Positions 16,422 through 24,467 of a DNA stretch of 64,000 bases are shown one piece after another. Within the stretch, counting starts at the first letter, position 1, and each line of letters opens with the position of its first letter. The notes beneath the pieces were generated by a model. The model did no database searches. It saw nothing but the letters and a program-made list of their open reading frames with translations, and was not told where the DNA came from. Position numbers and translations under genes: made by a program. The DNA lies in the NCBI RefSeq assembly GCF_017310505.1, contig NZ_CP065957.1:248001-312000 (forward strand), in the 5' to 3' direction. The stretch is from Methylacidiphilum caldifontis. GTDB taxonomy: Bacteria; Verrucomicrobiota; Verrucomicrobiia; Methylacidiphilales; Methylacidiphilaceae.

Positions 16422-18835
16422 TAAAGACTAAAAGATTCTATTATTGGATCCTCTTTATTTTACCTTCCCTATATTGGGTTGGAACTTTTTCTTTAGCTGA
16501 AGATAATACCGAAGAAAGCCTCCCCGAAACAACTCTAAAGGTCAAAGGAAAAATACCTATAGAAAAAGATGAACAATCCTCTTTTTTACTTTCACCTGTC
16601 AAGCAGTTTGGACCAATAGATGTCTTAGACAGTCCAAGATCGGTCTTCATCATAGATAAGTCTCTTATTCAAGCAACAGGGATGGGTCTTCAACCCTTTT
16701 TAGACCCTCTTAGTATGACTTTTTTAGTTCCTTCAGCCTATTCTTCGGTCAACTACGGCTTAGGTATTGCCCCATTTTCAAGAGGCTATCCTTCTACCCC
16801 TTATATAAATGGTATTGAAATGAATGTCCAAAACGGGGCTTTCCAGGGGATACCCATGAACTGGAACATGATCGACTCTTTTGATTTTATAGAAGGCCCA
16901 GCTCAAGCTGTTTTTGGAGCTACCCAAACTAGTTCAGGAGTTACAAACTACCTGACCAAGCAGCCCTATTTCGATTCTTTTCGATCTTCAACCCAATTTA
17001 CCTTGGGGATGTATGAAAAGTACCTGTGGTTGGTAGATCTAGGAGGCCCGATCCGGCCGAATTTAGCCTACAGGCTTAGTTATCAGGGTATTGAGAATGG
17101 AAACTACTACCAATATGTACATAACGACCAACAAAATGTTTATTTTAGCCTCGGATTTCATCCTTCAGAAACTTATCGTGCTGATTTTATGGCTGATCTT
17201 GGAACCTATGATTATACCCCCCTTTTCATGTGGATGAATAGGCCAACTGAAGCATTGATCACAACTGGTCTTTATCCTACAGGTTCTTTGCCTTCTTCTT
17301 TGATCAACATTGGAACAGTAAACAATCCTCCTTTTTCTCTTTATGCCGGCCAACTTGAGCCGATAAGTCGTAGAATCCTTCTACAAAACCCTGAAGGCGG
17401 TGGCCGCGCAGTCCTTGGCATGCTTCAATTTGTTCAAAAAATCACAGTTAGTGACCAGCTTACTTTTTTGGATAACACCTTGTTATGGTACAACCGAGAA
17501 AATCTCTTGCAACCCCCTGTCTACTATTGTCTTTCCAGTGCTGGTGATTATGAAATTGGTCATCGTACAGAATGCCTTCTTGATCTCTATTTTAGCCAGA
17601 ATAATTTTCCTCTTACTCTACATGACCTCGTGGATAGTGGAATCGAATGGCACATTCAGAGAAACTTAGATTACGTGGCAAGTTCTTTTTTTGGTTCAAA
17701 TGCTTGGGATATGGTTTTAAGCCAGCCTATAAGCTGAAACATGAACAATTCTACTTTTTTTCGTCAAAATATTAAAAATCCCCATGCAAAGTTTGGCGGT
17801 CTATGGCCGATTCCTGGAGCCCCACAAGGTTATTTTTTTAATCCGTTAAACGGCTCGGCAGGTTCAACAGACTCTTTTTTTTATTCAATCGCCCCTTTTA
17901 TCCAGCAGCTGATCTCCCTTAACCCACATTTTGACCTTTCTTTAAGTCTAAGAGACACAACTTATTTTGTCCAAGCGACCACTCCGCCGGGAACACCATT
18001 CATTCTTTTCAAAGAACTATCAACCACACAATCCGATCCACTCATTACAGTAGGTCCAAGCTTTAAACCTCTAAAATGGTTAAATATATATTTTAGCTAT
18101 ACCCTGGAATATACAACCGATGCAGCGGTCCTTGGGGGTTATTCCCCTGTATTTGATTCCCAATCCTTTCACCAGCAGGATGTTCTTTATGAAGCGGGGA
18201 TTAAATGTAACCTTATCAAAAACAAGCTTTTTGTGAGCGGCGATATCTTTTCTCAAGGGCTATGGCTAGACAATATCGGTCTTAATCCTACAAAAACCAC
18301 TGTCAATGGAATTGAATTTAATGTTTCCTATTCCCCTTTTCAATACTTGCTCTTTCGGATCGGCTTTGCATACCAATATGGAAGCGAAAACTGGACAGAT
18401 GTCAGTCATGGTCCCCTAGAAACTCAAACATATTCAACCGATTATGCCCAGCTTTTCTCTTTAGCTCTCGATAACAATAGTGTTTTTCCTCCCGGTCTCT
18501 ATCCCTTCATTGGTTGGCCCAAAGAGCTTGTCGATGGCGTTATCAACTACAGTCCTACAACCGGTCTTGGCTTTACTCTTGGAGTCAGCTGGTTTAGCTC
18601 CCAATTTCTTGGTTATAACTATTCAACTACTATTCCTGCCGAGTTTATAATTCGCAGTCGGATCTATTATAATCTTCCTCATTGGCAGTTTGCTCTCTAT
18701 TTTTATAATGTTACAGACGAAAAGTATTGGCTACCTTTCGGTGTGGGCATACAATCAGCAAGAATATTTGACTACGCAAACATCGTCCCTGGAATGCCCT
18801 TTTGGATCCAAGGCAGTTTGAGCTATTTTTTTTAA
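16418..18835 (+). pseudogene. TonB-dependent outer-membrane receptor with in-frame TGA
   Basis: Codons 1-439 (to TGA at 17735-17737) and the frame after it (ATG 17741 to 18835) are in the same phase and together form an ~805-residue receptor. Visible parts: a signal peptide; a TonB-box-like 'ETTLKVKG'; a plug (~60-200) with 'DVLDSPRSVFIID', 'RGYPSTPYINGIE', 'EGPAQAVFGATQTSSGVTNY'; a long barrel; and a C-terminus ending in Phe. The TGA probably replaces a TGG Trp codon ('LSQPIS-stop-NMNNSTF'). The gene is coupled to narK by an ATGA overlap. The ligand is unknown; nitrate-linked uptake of a metal (Mo, Fe) chelate or a nitrogen compound is inference. It may be a recent null, a sequencing error, or two separate polypeptides. 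Confidence 0.8.
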
Positions 18836-18986
18836 GCTTTTTTCCCCCTTAGTTGATGGCCAATTATCATATGCATGTTATAAAATCTAATTGATAAGAT
18901 TAAGATCATCCTTGCAGAAAATTAAGCAATCTTATATATCTTTACCTGCAAAAATTATAATTGTTTTAACTCTAAAACCCCCTTTT

Positions 18987-19811
18987 ATGGCCCCTGAAGA
19001 AATCAAGTTGATTCAGAAAAGTTGGCTGCACGTTATCGACAAAGCTGATGAAGCGGGTCTACTCTTTTATAGAAGACTTTTTGATGTTGAACCTAAAGTA
19101 CGCCCTCTCTTTAAAGTAGATATCGAAAAGCAGGGCAGAAAACTTATGGATGTCCTGAATTGGATAGTTTTGAATCTTCAAGATGTCGATACCGCCCTAG
19201 ATGCAGCAAGGGAGTTAGCTCGTCGACATGTCAAATATGGGGTTAAAGTCGAGCATTATCCGTTGATTGGCCATACTCTCATATGGACGTTAAGAAAGAT
19301 GATGGGCTCTGAGTGGACAAGGCAACTTGAGCAGCTATGGACCGCCGCATATGAGGCTTTGTCCCAAATCATGGTCGAGGAACACAAAAAAGTCCAATCG
19401 TTCGAATATCTTACCCGGTATCTTGAACAGGAACTTTCCGAAGTGATCAACGGAGTGGTTGACGCTTTTCCTGAGCTCGTAGGGATTGCTATCTCAACCA
19501 CTCAAGGGGCAACAGTAAGCCGATGTTCTGCTGAGCTCTATTCTAACATTATCGGTTCAGTCGTCAGCTCAGCCCTTGGACATGCCCATCGGCTATGTGA
19601 AACAGCCGATGTGGGTCTCCTTGAAGAGATAAAGATCACAGGAAATCAACTGCATCTCTATGTTTGTCAAGTTGATAGGGATGCGGCCATAGGTATTTTA
19701 TATCCCCCTCAAACTACAGAAGGAATTATTACTCTTTTAATCCGTAGTGCCGCACAGAAAGTCAAGGCACTCATCTCTACATTTCGATTAAAAGAAATAA
19801 ACTCCCGCTAA
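18987..19811 (+). CDS. Globin fused to Roadblock/LC7-like domain
   Basis: I start at ATG 18987 (M-A-P-E-E-I), since the upstream extension to 18891 is not globin-like. Residues 1-135 are a globin: A helix 'IKLIQKSW', CD region 'KVRPLFK', E helix 'ARELARRHVKYGV', probable proximal His90 in 'VEHYPLIG', and a closing 'LWTAAYEALSQIM'. Residues ~150-265 form a Roadblock/LC7-type alpha-beta domain ('VDAFPELVGIAISTTQGATVSR', 'LYVCQVDRDAAIGIL'). This fusion is known to me as HGbRL of Methylacidiphilum infernorum, described as a putative globin-coupled sensor. Placed after the nitrate operon, it could sense NO or O2 or relay redox state; that is inference. Confidence 0.85.
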   Translation: MAPEEIKLIQKSWLHVIDKADEAGLLFYRRLFDVEPKVRPLFKVDIEKQGRKLMDVLNWIVLNLQDVDTALDAARELARRHVKYGVKVEHYPLIGHTLIWTLRKMMGSEWTRQLEQLWTAAYEALSQIMVEEHKKVQSFEYLTRYLEQELSEVINGVVDAFPELVGIAISTTQGATVSRCSAELYSNIIGSVVSSALGHAHRLCETADVGLLEEIKITGNQLHLYVCQVDRDAAIGILYPPQTTEGIITLLIRSAAQKVKALISTFRLKEINSR

Positions 19812-19825
19812 ATTATCCAAAGCTT

Positions 19826-20479
19826 ATGGAAAGAATTCTTGAAGAACAGCTCATGGCCGATCCTATTCAAGTGATGGCTTATGCCCAAGCCGACTTTTCC
19901 ATACCCCATCAAGCTGTAATCGATCGGTTCACAGATCTTTTCCCCCACTTTAAAGATGGAGTTGTACTTGACATGGGTTGTGGGACAGCGGACATTGCTA
20001 TTCGCTTTGCCAGGAGATATCCTCAAGCAAAAATAATTGGCGTGGACGGATCTTTAGCCATGCTTTCTGTCGCTCAAAAAAGAATAGACGAGAACCATCT
20101 TTGCTCTTCCATAAAACTTATACAAGGAATATTTCCCAACTGGACCTATCCCCATTTATTCGACGTCCTTATCAGTAACAGCTTGCTTCACCACCTTCCC
20201 TCTCCAAAAGAGTTATGGACATCCTTAAGAAAACACGCAAAACTTGGCTCTTGTGTCCTTATCATTGATCTGGTTAGACCTGAGTCAAAACAACAAGCTC
20301 ACTTTCTTACGGAAACCTACACCCAAGGAGCCCATCCTCTTTTAAAAAGAGATTTTTATAACTCTCTTCTGGCTTCCTTTACTCTTGAAGAAATAAAGCG
20401 CGAAATCGTTGCTGAAAAACTCCCATTTAGAGTTGAACAAATTTCTGATCGCCATCTCATGATCTATGGAATCTTTTAA
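19826..20479 (+). CDS. Class I SAM-dependent methyltransferase
   Basis: This 217-residue Rossmann methyltransferase has motif I 'VLDMGCGTADIAIRFA' (~48-63), the acidic strand-2 end 'IIGVDGS', and 'DVLISNSLLHHLP' (motif IV and post). The protein ends with a small lid region. The substrate is unknown. It starts 14 bases after the globin-Roadblock stop, so cotranscription is likely. Confidence 0.8.
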   Translation: MERILEEQLMADPIQVMAYAQADFSIPHQAVIDRFTDLFPHFKDGVVLDMGCGTADIAIRFARRYPQAKIIGVDGSLAMLSVAQKRIDENHLCSSIKLIQGIFPNWTYPHLFDVLISNSLLHHLPSPKELWTSLRKHAKLGSCVLIIDLVRPESKQQAHFLTETYTQGAHPLLKRDFYNSLLASFTLEEIKREIVAEKLPFRVEQISDRHLMIYGIF

Positions 20480-20488
20480 AACTAACTG

Positions 20489-20507
20489 CTATCTACCGGA
20501 TAGTTTT
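20489..20507 (+). terminator. Weak hairpin terminator after the methyltransferase
   Basis: CTATC-TACCG-GATAG followed by TTTT lies between the convergent methyltransferase and rlpA genes. The stem is only five base pairs, so the assignment is tentative. Confidence 0.35.
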
Positions 20508-20511
20508 CTTC

Positions 20512-20880
20512 TCAATAAGAAGGATATTTCAGGACTTTTAACTCTACGGGAACAACTCCCTCATCGATCATATATAGCTTTTCAGCTGCCGGTTTTGATA
20601 CATCAATAATCCTTCCTCGTACAAAAGGTCCTCGATCATCCACGCAAACAAGCACTCTTCTTTGGTTTCGCAAATTTTTTACTTCCACATAAGTTCCAAA
20701 AGGAAGGGTCCTATGTGCAGCCGTAAACCGATGTTCTTTCACATACTTTTTTCCCAAATGACCCGTTTCGGCATACCAAGAAGCCAACCCTCTTTGCCTT
20801 GTTTCGAAAACATCAAAAGGAAATGCTTTTTTAAGAAACGAAGATGTAAAAAGTGTAAAAAGAAAAAAGAAAAAAAACAT
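20512..20880 (-). CDS. rlpA: RlpA-like double-psi beta-barrel protein
   Basis: This short (122-residue) secreted protein has a hydrophobic signal segment (~1-20) and one RlpA domain (~28-118): 'GLASWYAETG', 'RFTAAHRTLPFGTYVEV', 'DRGPFVRGRIIDVSKPAAEKL'. Catalytic-type residues of the family (Asp in D-R-G-P and the upstream His) are present. RlpA proteins are lytic transglycosylases acting on peptidoglycan at the septum. The SPOR domain of the larger form is absent. The ribosome site lies in a strong leader hairpin (20881-20933). Confidence 0.85.
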   Translation of the reverse strand: MFFFFFLFTLFTSSFLKKAFPFDVFETRQRGLASWYAETGHLGKKYVKEHRFTAAHRTLPFGTYVEVKNLRNQRRVLVCVDDRGPFVRGRIIDVSKPAAEKLYMIDEGVVPVELKVLKYPSY

Positions 20881-20933
20881 GGCTATTCCTTTTATTAGAG
20901 ATAGAACTTCCTCTTCTAATATAAAAGGAAGCC
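20881..20933 (-). promoter_or_regulatory. 5' leader hairpin sequestering the rlpA ribosome site
   Basis: On the minus strand, immediately before the ATG, the arms GGC + TTCCTTTTAT + TAGA and TCTA + ATAAAAGGAA + GCC pair over about 17 bp with two small bulges. The Shine-Dalgarno AAAAGGA is fully inside the 3' arm. Such a fold would hold translation off until melted or bound, as in an RNA thermometer or a protein- or sRNA-controlled leader. It is seen only by base pairing. Confidence 0.55.
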
Positions 20934-21229
20934 AGAGTCAATACTTTTTCTTAAAATAAATAAAATCGCTGGATTATTAATATTATTTATAAACTTAATA
21001 TCAATAGGACAAATCAATAATTTTTAATTTTCGCACGTTCCCTCTTTTAATAAAAAAAGTTTAATATCTATATCTTTTTCATTACCAATGACATGTTAAA
21101 ATGCTTAGCCGATAGATAGGCCTATAGATCGTTTTATGAAGATCAAAAAGGAAAAGAGAAAAAATATTTTCCTCTTCTTCTTCACAAGAAAACAGTTGAT
21201 GAAATTTTGGATTTTGATATTGTAATGAC

Positions 21230-21670
21230 ATGCATCCCCTTCCCCATCATTACAAAGTGGAGAGTTCGGGAGGTCCTTTTGGAAATCTTATTGTAAAAGG
21301 GATTGAAGAAGATCTTCCCCCAATAGAAGTCAACGCTCCGGTCCAGTACGGAGGACCAAAAAATACCTGGTCACCCGAAACCCTTCTGCCTGCCGCATTG
21401 TCGAGTTGTTTAATCCTTACTTTTGACTCTGTTGCTGAAGCTAGCCATTTTAAATGGCACCGTATAGAATGCCAAGTCGATGGTACTTTAGACAGAAAAG
21501 ATGGAGTCAGGTATTTTGTCTATTTTGCCATGAAAGCTAAGCTTTTCGTCCCCCAGGGCACAGATAAACAAAAAGCCCAAAAGCTCTTACGCAAAGCCGA
21601 AGAAAACTGCTTAATTACCCAGTCTTTAAAGGGAGTAGTCCTCTTAGAAACTGAAATCATTGAAGAATAA
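21230..21670 (+). CDS. OsmC/Ohr-family peroxide-handling protein
   Basis: This 146-residue protein has the OsmC fold. The two reactive Cys are in 'SSCLILTFDSVAEA' (~63) and 'EENCLITQSL' (~126), the spacing typical of OsmC-like thiol peroxidases that reduce organic hydroperoxides. The N-terminal strand pair 'GPFGNLIVKGIEEDLPPIEV' is also typical. The ~350 bases upstream, beyond the rlpA leader, are AT-rich and hold only a short palindrome ATAGGCCTAT (21116-21125). Confidence 0.8.
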   Translation: MHPLPHHYKVESSGGPFGNLIVKGIEEDLPPIEVNAPVQYGGPKNTWSPETLLPAALSSCLILTFDSVAEASHFKWHRIECQVDGTLDRKDGVRYFVYFAMKAKLFVPQGTDKQKAQKLLRKAEENCLITQSLKGVVLLETEIIEE

Positions 21671-21742
21671 AGGCATACAAGATTACCTAATCCCTCTATT
21701 TGTAATAAATCTTTGTTTAGAAAACTATTTTTCTCTTTCTAA

Positions 21743-21985
21743 TCAATGAGAGCAACCGCAGCCGCCTCCACAACCACAGCTTGAAGAAACTTTGGGTTGT
21801 GAAGCTTTTCCTTGATCCTTATTCGAGCTGAATATTCCCATACCCCCTGTAATCACCCTCTGTATAGGCTCTCCGGTCTGAGGATGATGAGTTAGTGGGG
21901 CGTCATGAATGCTCTGTTCAATTTCATAACGCTTTACTTCTCCTCCCTCTTGAGAAGGAATGGTTTCATAGACATAGGTGATCAT
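21743..21985 (-). CDS. Small FmdB-like zinc-ribbon family protein lacking its N-terminal Cys pairs
   Basis: This 80-residue protein matches the planctomycete/verrucomicrobial zinc-ribbon family by 'YVYETIP', 'RYEIEQSIHDAPLTHHPQTGEPIQRVITGG' and a Gly/Cys-rich tail. The tail (S-C-G-C-G-G-G-C-G-C-S-H) holds all its Cys and could bind a metal. The usual N-terminal CxxC is missing. The function is unknown. Confidence 0.65.
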   Translation of the reverse strand: MITYVYETIPSQEGGEVKRYEIEQSIHDAPLTHHPQTGEPIQRVITGGMGIFSSNKDQGKASQPKVSSSCGCGGGCGCSH

Positions 21986-22068
21986 ACGGTTTTTCCCTTC
22001 CTCCTTTCTCTATTATATCTCAATTAGATAACTCAATCTCAAATAATCTAAAGCTAAAATAGCTGATT

Positions 22069-22974
22069 TTATGAAAGGTGCAACAACACTTCTTTGGGGT
22101 CTGGCAAAGAACTCATGGTTCCCTTGCGCGTGCAAGCCAAAGCACCTGAAACAACAGCAGCCTTGAGAGCTTTCACCAAAGTCTTTCCCATCACAAGCCA
22201 ACTCGTAAATGTTCCTAAAAAAGCATCTCCAGCTCCAGAACTATCTACTACCTGGACTAGAGGAGGTCGAACATGTCTACTTTGTCCTCCCCGTTCAAAG
22301 ACAAAGGCTCCTTGCGGTCCGGCTGTGACAACCAACACTGAAATACCACACTGGAAAAAAAAGGATTTGGTTTTTTCCTTTTCTTCCAGCAAAGAAGAGA
22401 CCGCTGCAAGCTTACAACACTCAGTTTCGTTAAGCACTAAGTAATCAGTTAAAGAAAAAACCTTACTTAGGCCTTCAAAACAAGGTGAAGGATTTAAAAT
22501 CGTTTTGCTTCCCCGCTTCTTGGCATATTCAAAAGCGGCTTCAACGACTTGAAGAGGTACCTCGAGTTGGGCTAAAAGATAATCAGCCGAAGATAAGTCC
22601 GCCATATTCCCAAGGACTTGGTCGGTTACAAGATCTAAATTAGCTCCTGGAGCAACAGTGATCCGGTTATCTCCCTTTTTATCAATCTCAATCCATGCCA
22701 TTCCTGTAGGATGTTTTTCTGAGACAGCAATAAGGGAAACATCCAGCCCATAATGCTGAAGTTTTTGACAAACAGTCTTTCCCCAAGCATCTTTACCCAC
22801 ACAACTTATAAATTTTGGTTTTACGTTCCAAAGAGCAGCCGCCACAGCTTGGTTTGCCCCTTTGCCGCCGACAGCTATTGCAGACTCCCTAGCTAGGATG
22901 GTTTCTCCGACTTTAGGAAAACTCTCTACCCTGACGGTCAAATCAATGTTGCAGCTTCCTACAATCCAGAGCAT
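22069..22974 (-). CDS. rbsK: Ribokinase-type PfkB sugar kinase
   Basis: This 301-residue PfkB kinase has the N-terminal signature 'VGGKGANQAVAAA' (~33-45), the substrate lid, and the C-terminal 'SSGAGDAFLGTF' (~243-254) with the catalytic base Asp and anion hole. The family phosphorylates ribose at O5. Specificity between ribose and related sugars or nucleosides is not certain. It starts 16 bases after the YjbQ stop on the same strand, suggesting a two-gene unit. Confidence 0.85.
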   Translation of the reverse strand: MLWIVGSCNIDLTVRVESFPKVGETILARESAIAVGGKGANQAVAAALWNVKPKFISCVGKDAWGKTVCQKLQHYGLDVSLIAVSEKHPTGMAWIEIDKKGDNRITVAPGANLDLVTDQVLGNMADLSSADYLLAQLEVPLQVVEAAFEYAKKRGSKTILNPSPCFEGLSKVFSLTDYLVLNETECCKLAAVSSLLEEKEKTKSFFFQCGISVLVVTAGPQGAFVFERGGQSRHVRPPLVQVVDSSGAGDAFLGTFTSWLVMGKTLVKALKAAVVSGALACTRKGTMSSLPDPKEVLLHLS

Positions 22975-22990
22975 TTATGATCCTTTTAAT

Positions 22991-23419
22991 TTAACCAATG
23001 GGCATAAAAGAGAGCTGGATTTTCCTTATCCTTGGTCCATCAAATTCACAAAGAAAAACTCCCTGCCAGGTACCAAGCTTTAATCTTGCGCCGATAACAT
23101 TACAATGCAAGGAGTTTCCTAAAAGAGCCGATTTTACATGAGCCGCAGTATTACCTTCGGTATGCTGATAAGTCGAATCCTCCCAAGGGATCATTTTATC
23201 CAAAACATAAAGGATGTCTTTCTGAACATCCGGATCGGCATCTTCTTGAATAATGACCGCAGCCGTAGTATGAGGCACAAAAACGTGCAATAGACCATCA
23301 GTCCAACCCATTTTTTGGATTTCTTTTTCAATCAGTTCACTTATACTGACTAACTGTGAATGTTTATGGGTTCTGACTTCAAACTCACTAAAAAATTTAG
23401 ACTCTTTAGCCTCCATCAT
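22991..23419 (-). CDS. yjbQ: YjbQ/UPF0047 family protein
   Basis: This 142-residue protein carries the family signature 'HVFVPHTTAAVIIQEDADPDV', 'HTEGNTAAHVKSALLG' and 'LGTWQGVFLCEFDGPR'. The family has weak thiamine-phosphate synthase activity in E. coli and a conserved metal-like His/Glu cluster; its main role is unsettled. It is divergent from the PII-like gene, with the sigma-54-type site between them. Confidence 0.85.
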   Translation of the reverse strand: MMEAKESKFFSEFEVRTHKHSQLVSISELIEKEIQKMGWTDGLLHVFVPHTTAAVIIQEDADPDVQKDILYVLDKMIPWEDSTYQHTEGNTAAHVKSALLGNSLHCNVIGARLKLGTWQGVFLCEFDGPRIRKIQLSFMPIG

Positions 23420-23452
23420 CTTTCATTCTCCTAGTCTCTTCAATTCTATTTT

Positions 23453-23468
23453 TGGCATATTTTTTGCT
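23453..23468 (+). promoter_or_regulatory. Sigma-54 (-24/-12) promoter of the PII-like gene
   Basis: TGGCAT-ATTTT-TTGCT matches the RpoN consensus with GG-N10-GC spacing. The start site would be near 23479, 26 bases before the ATG. The gene has no clear Shine-Dalgarno sequence. Confidence 0.75.
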
Positions 23469-23504
23469 TTTAATTGTTTACAACCCATTCAAACTTTCCC
23501 TTTT

Positions 23505-23885
23505 ATGGATTCCTTCTACAAAATTGAAGTGATCGTCAAGCCCTTTAAACTTGGGGAAATAAGAAAAAACTTATGTACTGAGGATATCCTTTCCATGTCT
23601 ATATATAAGGTTAAGGGATTGGATGAAGAAGAAAACAGAATCGAAAAATACAAGGGAGATGAATATTTTCCTGTGTTGAAGACACATTATAAGCTTGAAA
23701 TATTCGTCAAAAAAAGGAACCTCAAAAAAGTCCTTTTCTCCCTAAGTCATTCTATAAGCACAGAAAAAAACTCTTCTAGTCAGCTATCTATTCTTGCTGT
23801 CGCTGCTGTACAGGAGCTCTCTGAAACTGCCTTTTCAATTCCTCAAAGCAAGCATATGCTCATCAACTTCTTCCTTTTATTTTAA
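23505..23885 (+). CDS. Degenerate PII-like signalling protein
   Basis: This 126-residue protein starts like a PII protein: 'KIEVIVKPFKLGEIRKNL', 'IYKVKGLDE', then a T-loop with 'KYKGDEYFPVLKTHYKLEIFV', in which the Tyr of 'GDEY' aligns with the uridylylated Tyr51. The second half departs: the B-loop T-G-x-x-G-D-G-K is replaced by 'TEKNSSSQ' and the C-terminal R-T-G-E is absent, so ATP/2-oxoglutarate binding of the usual kind is doubtful. It could be a PII variant that titrates or modulates GlnB, AmtB or GlnD, or a decaying copy. The sigma-54-type promoter favours a nitrogen role. Its end overlaps the convergent hydrolase gene by nine bases. Confidence 0.7.
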   Translation: MDSFYKIEVIVKPFKLGEIRKNLCTEDILSMSIYKVKGLDEEENRIEKYKGDEYFPVLKTHYKLEIFVKKRNLKKVLFSLSHSISTEKNSSSQLSILAVAAVQELSETAFSIPQSKHMLINFFLLF

Positions 23886-24407
23886 GATAGCAAGAAATTC
23901 TTTAAAAAGGTCTCCTTCAGCCTTTTCAATCATTTCCCAACCCACCGCCTCCACAGAACTGATCAAGACCTTGTCCTGTCTCATCTCTTCAATACCCAAC
24001 TGGTGATCAAGTTTATTTCTAGAGCTAACCGCATCCCCAAGGACATAAGGAGTTCGTTCTTTGACCCTCAAATCATAGACTGTTTGTCGAACACAAATAT
24101 GGGTTTCTACTCCACTAATAAGGATAACCTTAGGCAACTCTGGAGGCAGGAAGGGAACCGCAGAAAAGGTATTTTTCCAAATTCTTGGTGTATCCCCGAC
24201 CAACTCAAGAATTTCTTTACAAGTCAAGCCCAGTTTCTCGGGTAGCTGCTCCGTAATATACACAGGTAAAGAAAAAAGCTTAGCCAGTTTCACCAGTTGG
24301 ACCGCTTTATGTACTACTCTATCTCGATCTTCAATAACAGACAGGAGCTTTTCTTGGAGATCAATGAGTAAAACCCCCGTTTTCTGGATATCTATGCGCC
24401 AATTCAT
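23877..24407 (-). CDS. Isochorismatase-family cysteine hydrolase
   Basis: This 176-residue protein has catalytic triad positions visible: Asp in 'GVLLIDLQEKL' (~16), Lys in 'IWKNTFSA' (~79) and the nucleophile Cys in 'ISGVETHICVRQT' (~105). These enzymes hydrolyse amides or vinyl ethers (nicotinamidase, isochorismatase, YcaC types). The short form with V-E-T-H-I-C-V resembles the YcaC/ISOC group. The substrate is unknown. Confidence 0.82.
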   Translation of the reverse strand: MNWRIDIQKTGVLLIDLQEKLLSVIEDRDRVVHKAVQLVKLAKLFSLPVYITEQLPEKLGLTCKEILELVGDTPRIWKNTFSAVPFLPPELPKVILISGVETHICVRQTVYDLRVKERTPYVLGDAVSSRNKLDHQLGIEEMRQDKVLISSVEAVGWEMIEKAEGDLFKEFLAILK

Positions 24408-24467
24408 TCTTCTTATATCTATTGGGTTATCCTTTTTTTAACAACCTTTTTTTAAGCTAGTTATTCT

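Noticed and set aside
17735-17737. UGA read as selenocysteine or Trp in the TonB receptor
   Set aside because: No SECIS-like hairpin is evident directly after it, many genes here end normally in TGA, and TonB receptors are not selenoproteins.
18891-18986. N-terminal extension of the globin-Roadblock gene
   Set aside because: The 32 extra residues do not resemble a globin start; the A helix begins right after ATG 18987.
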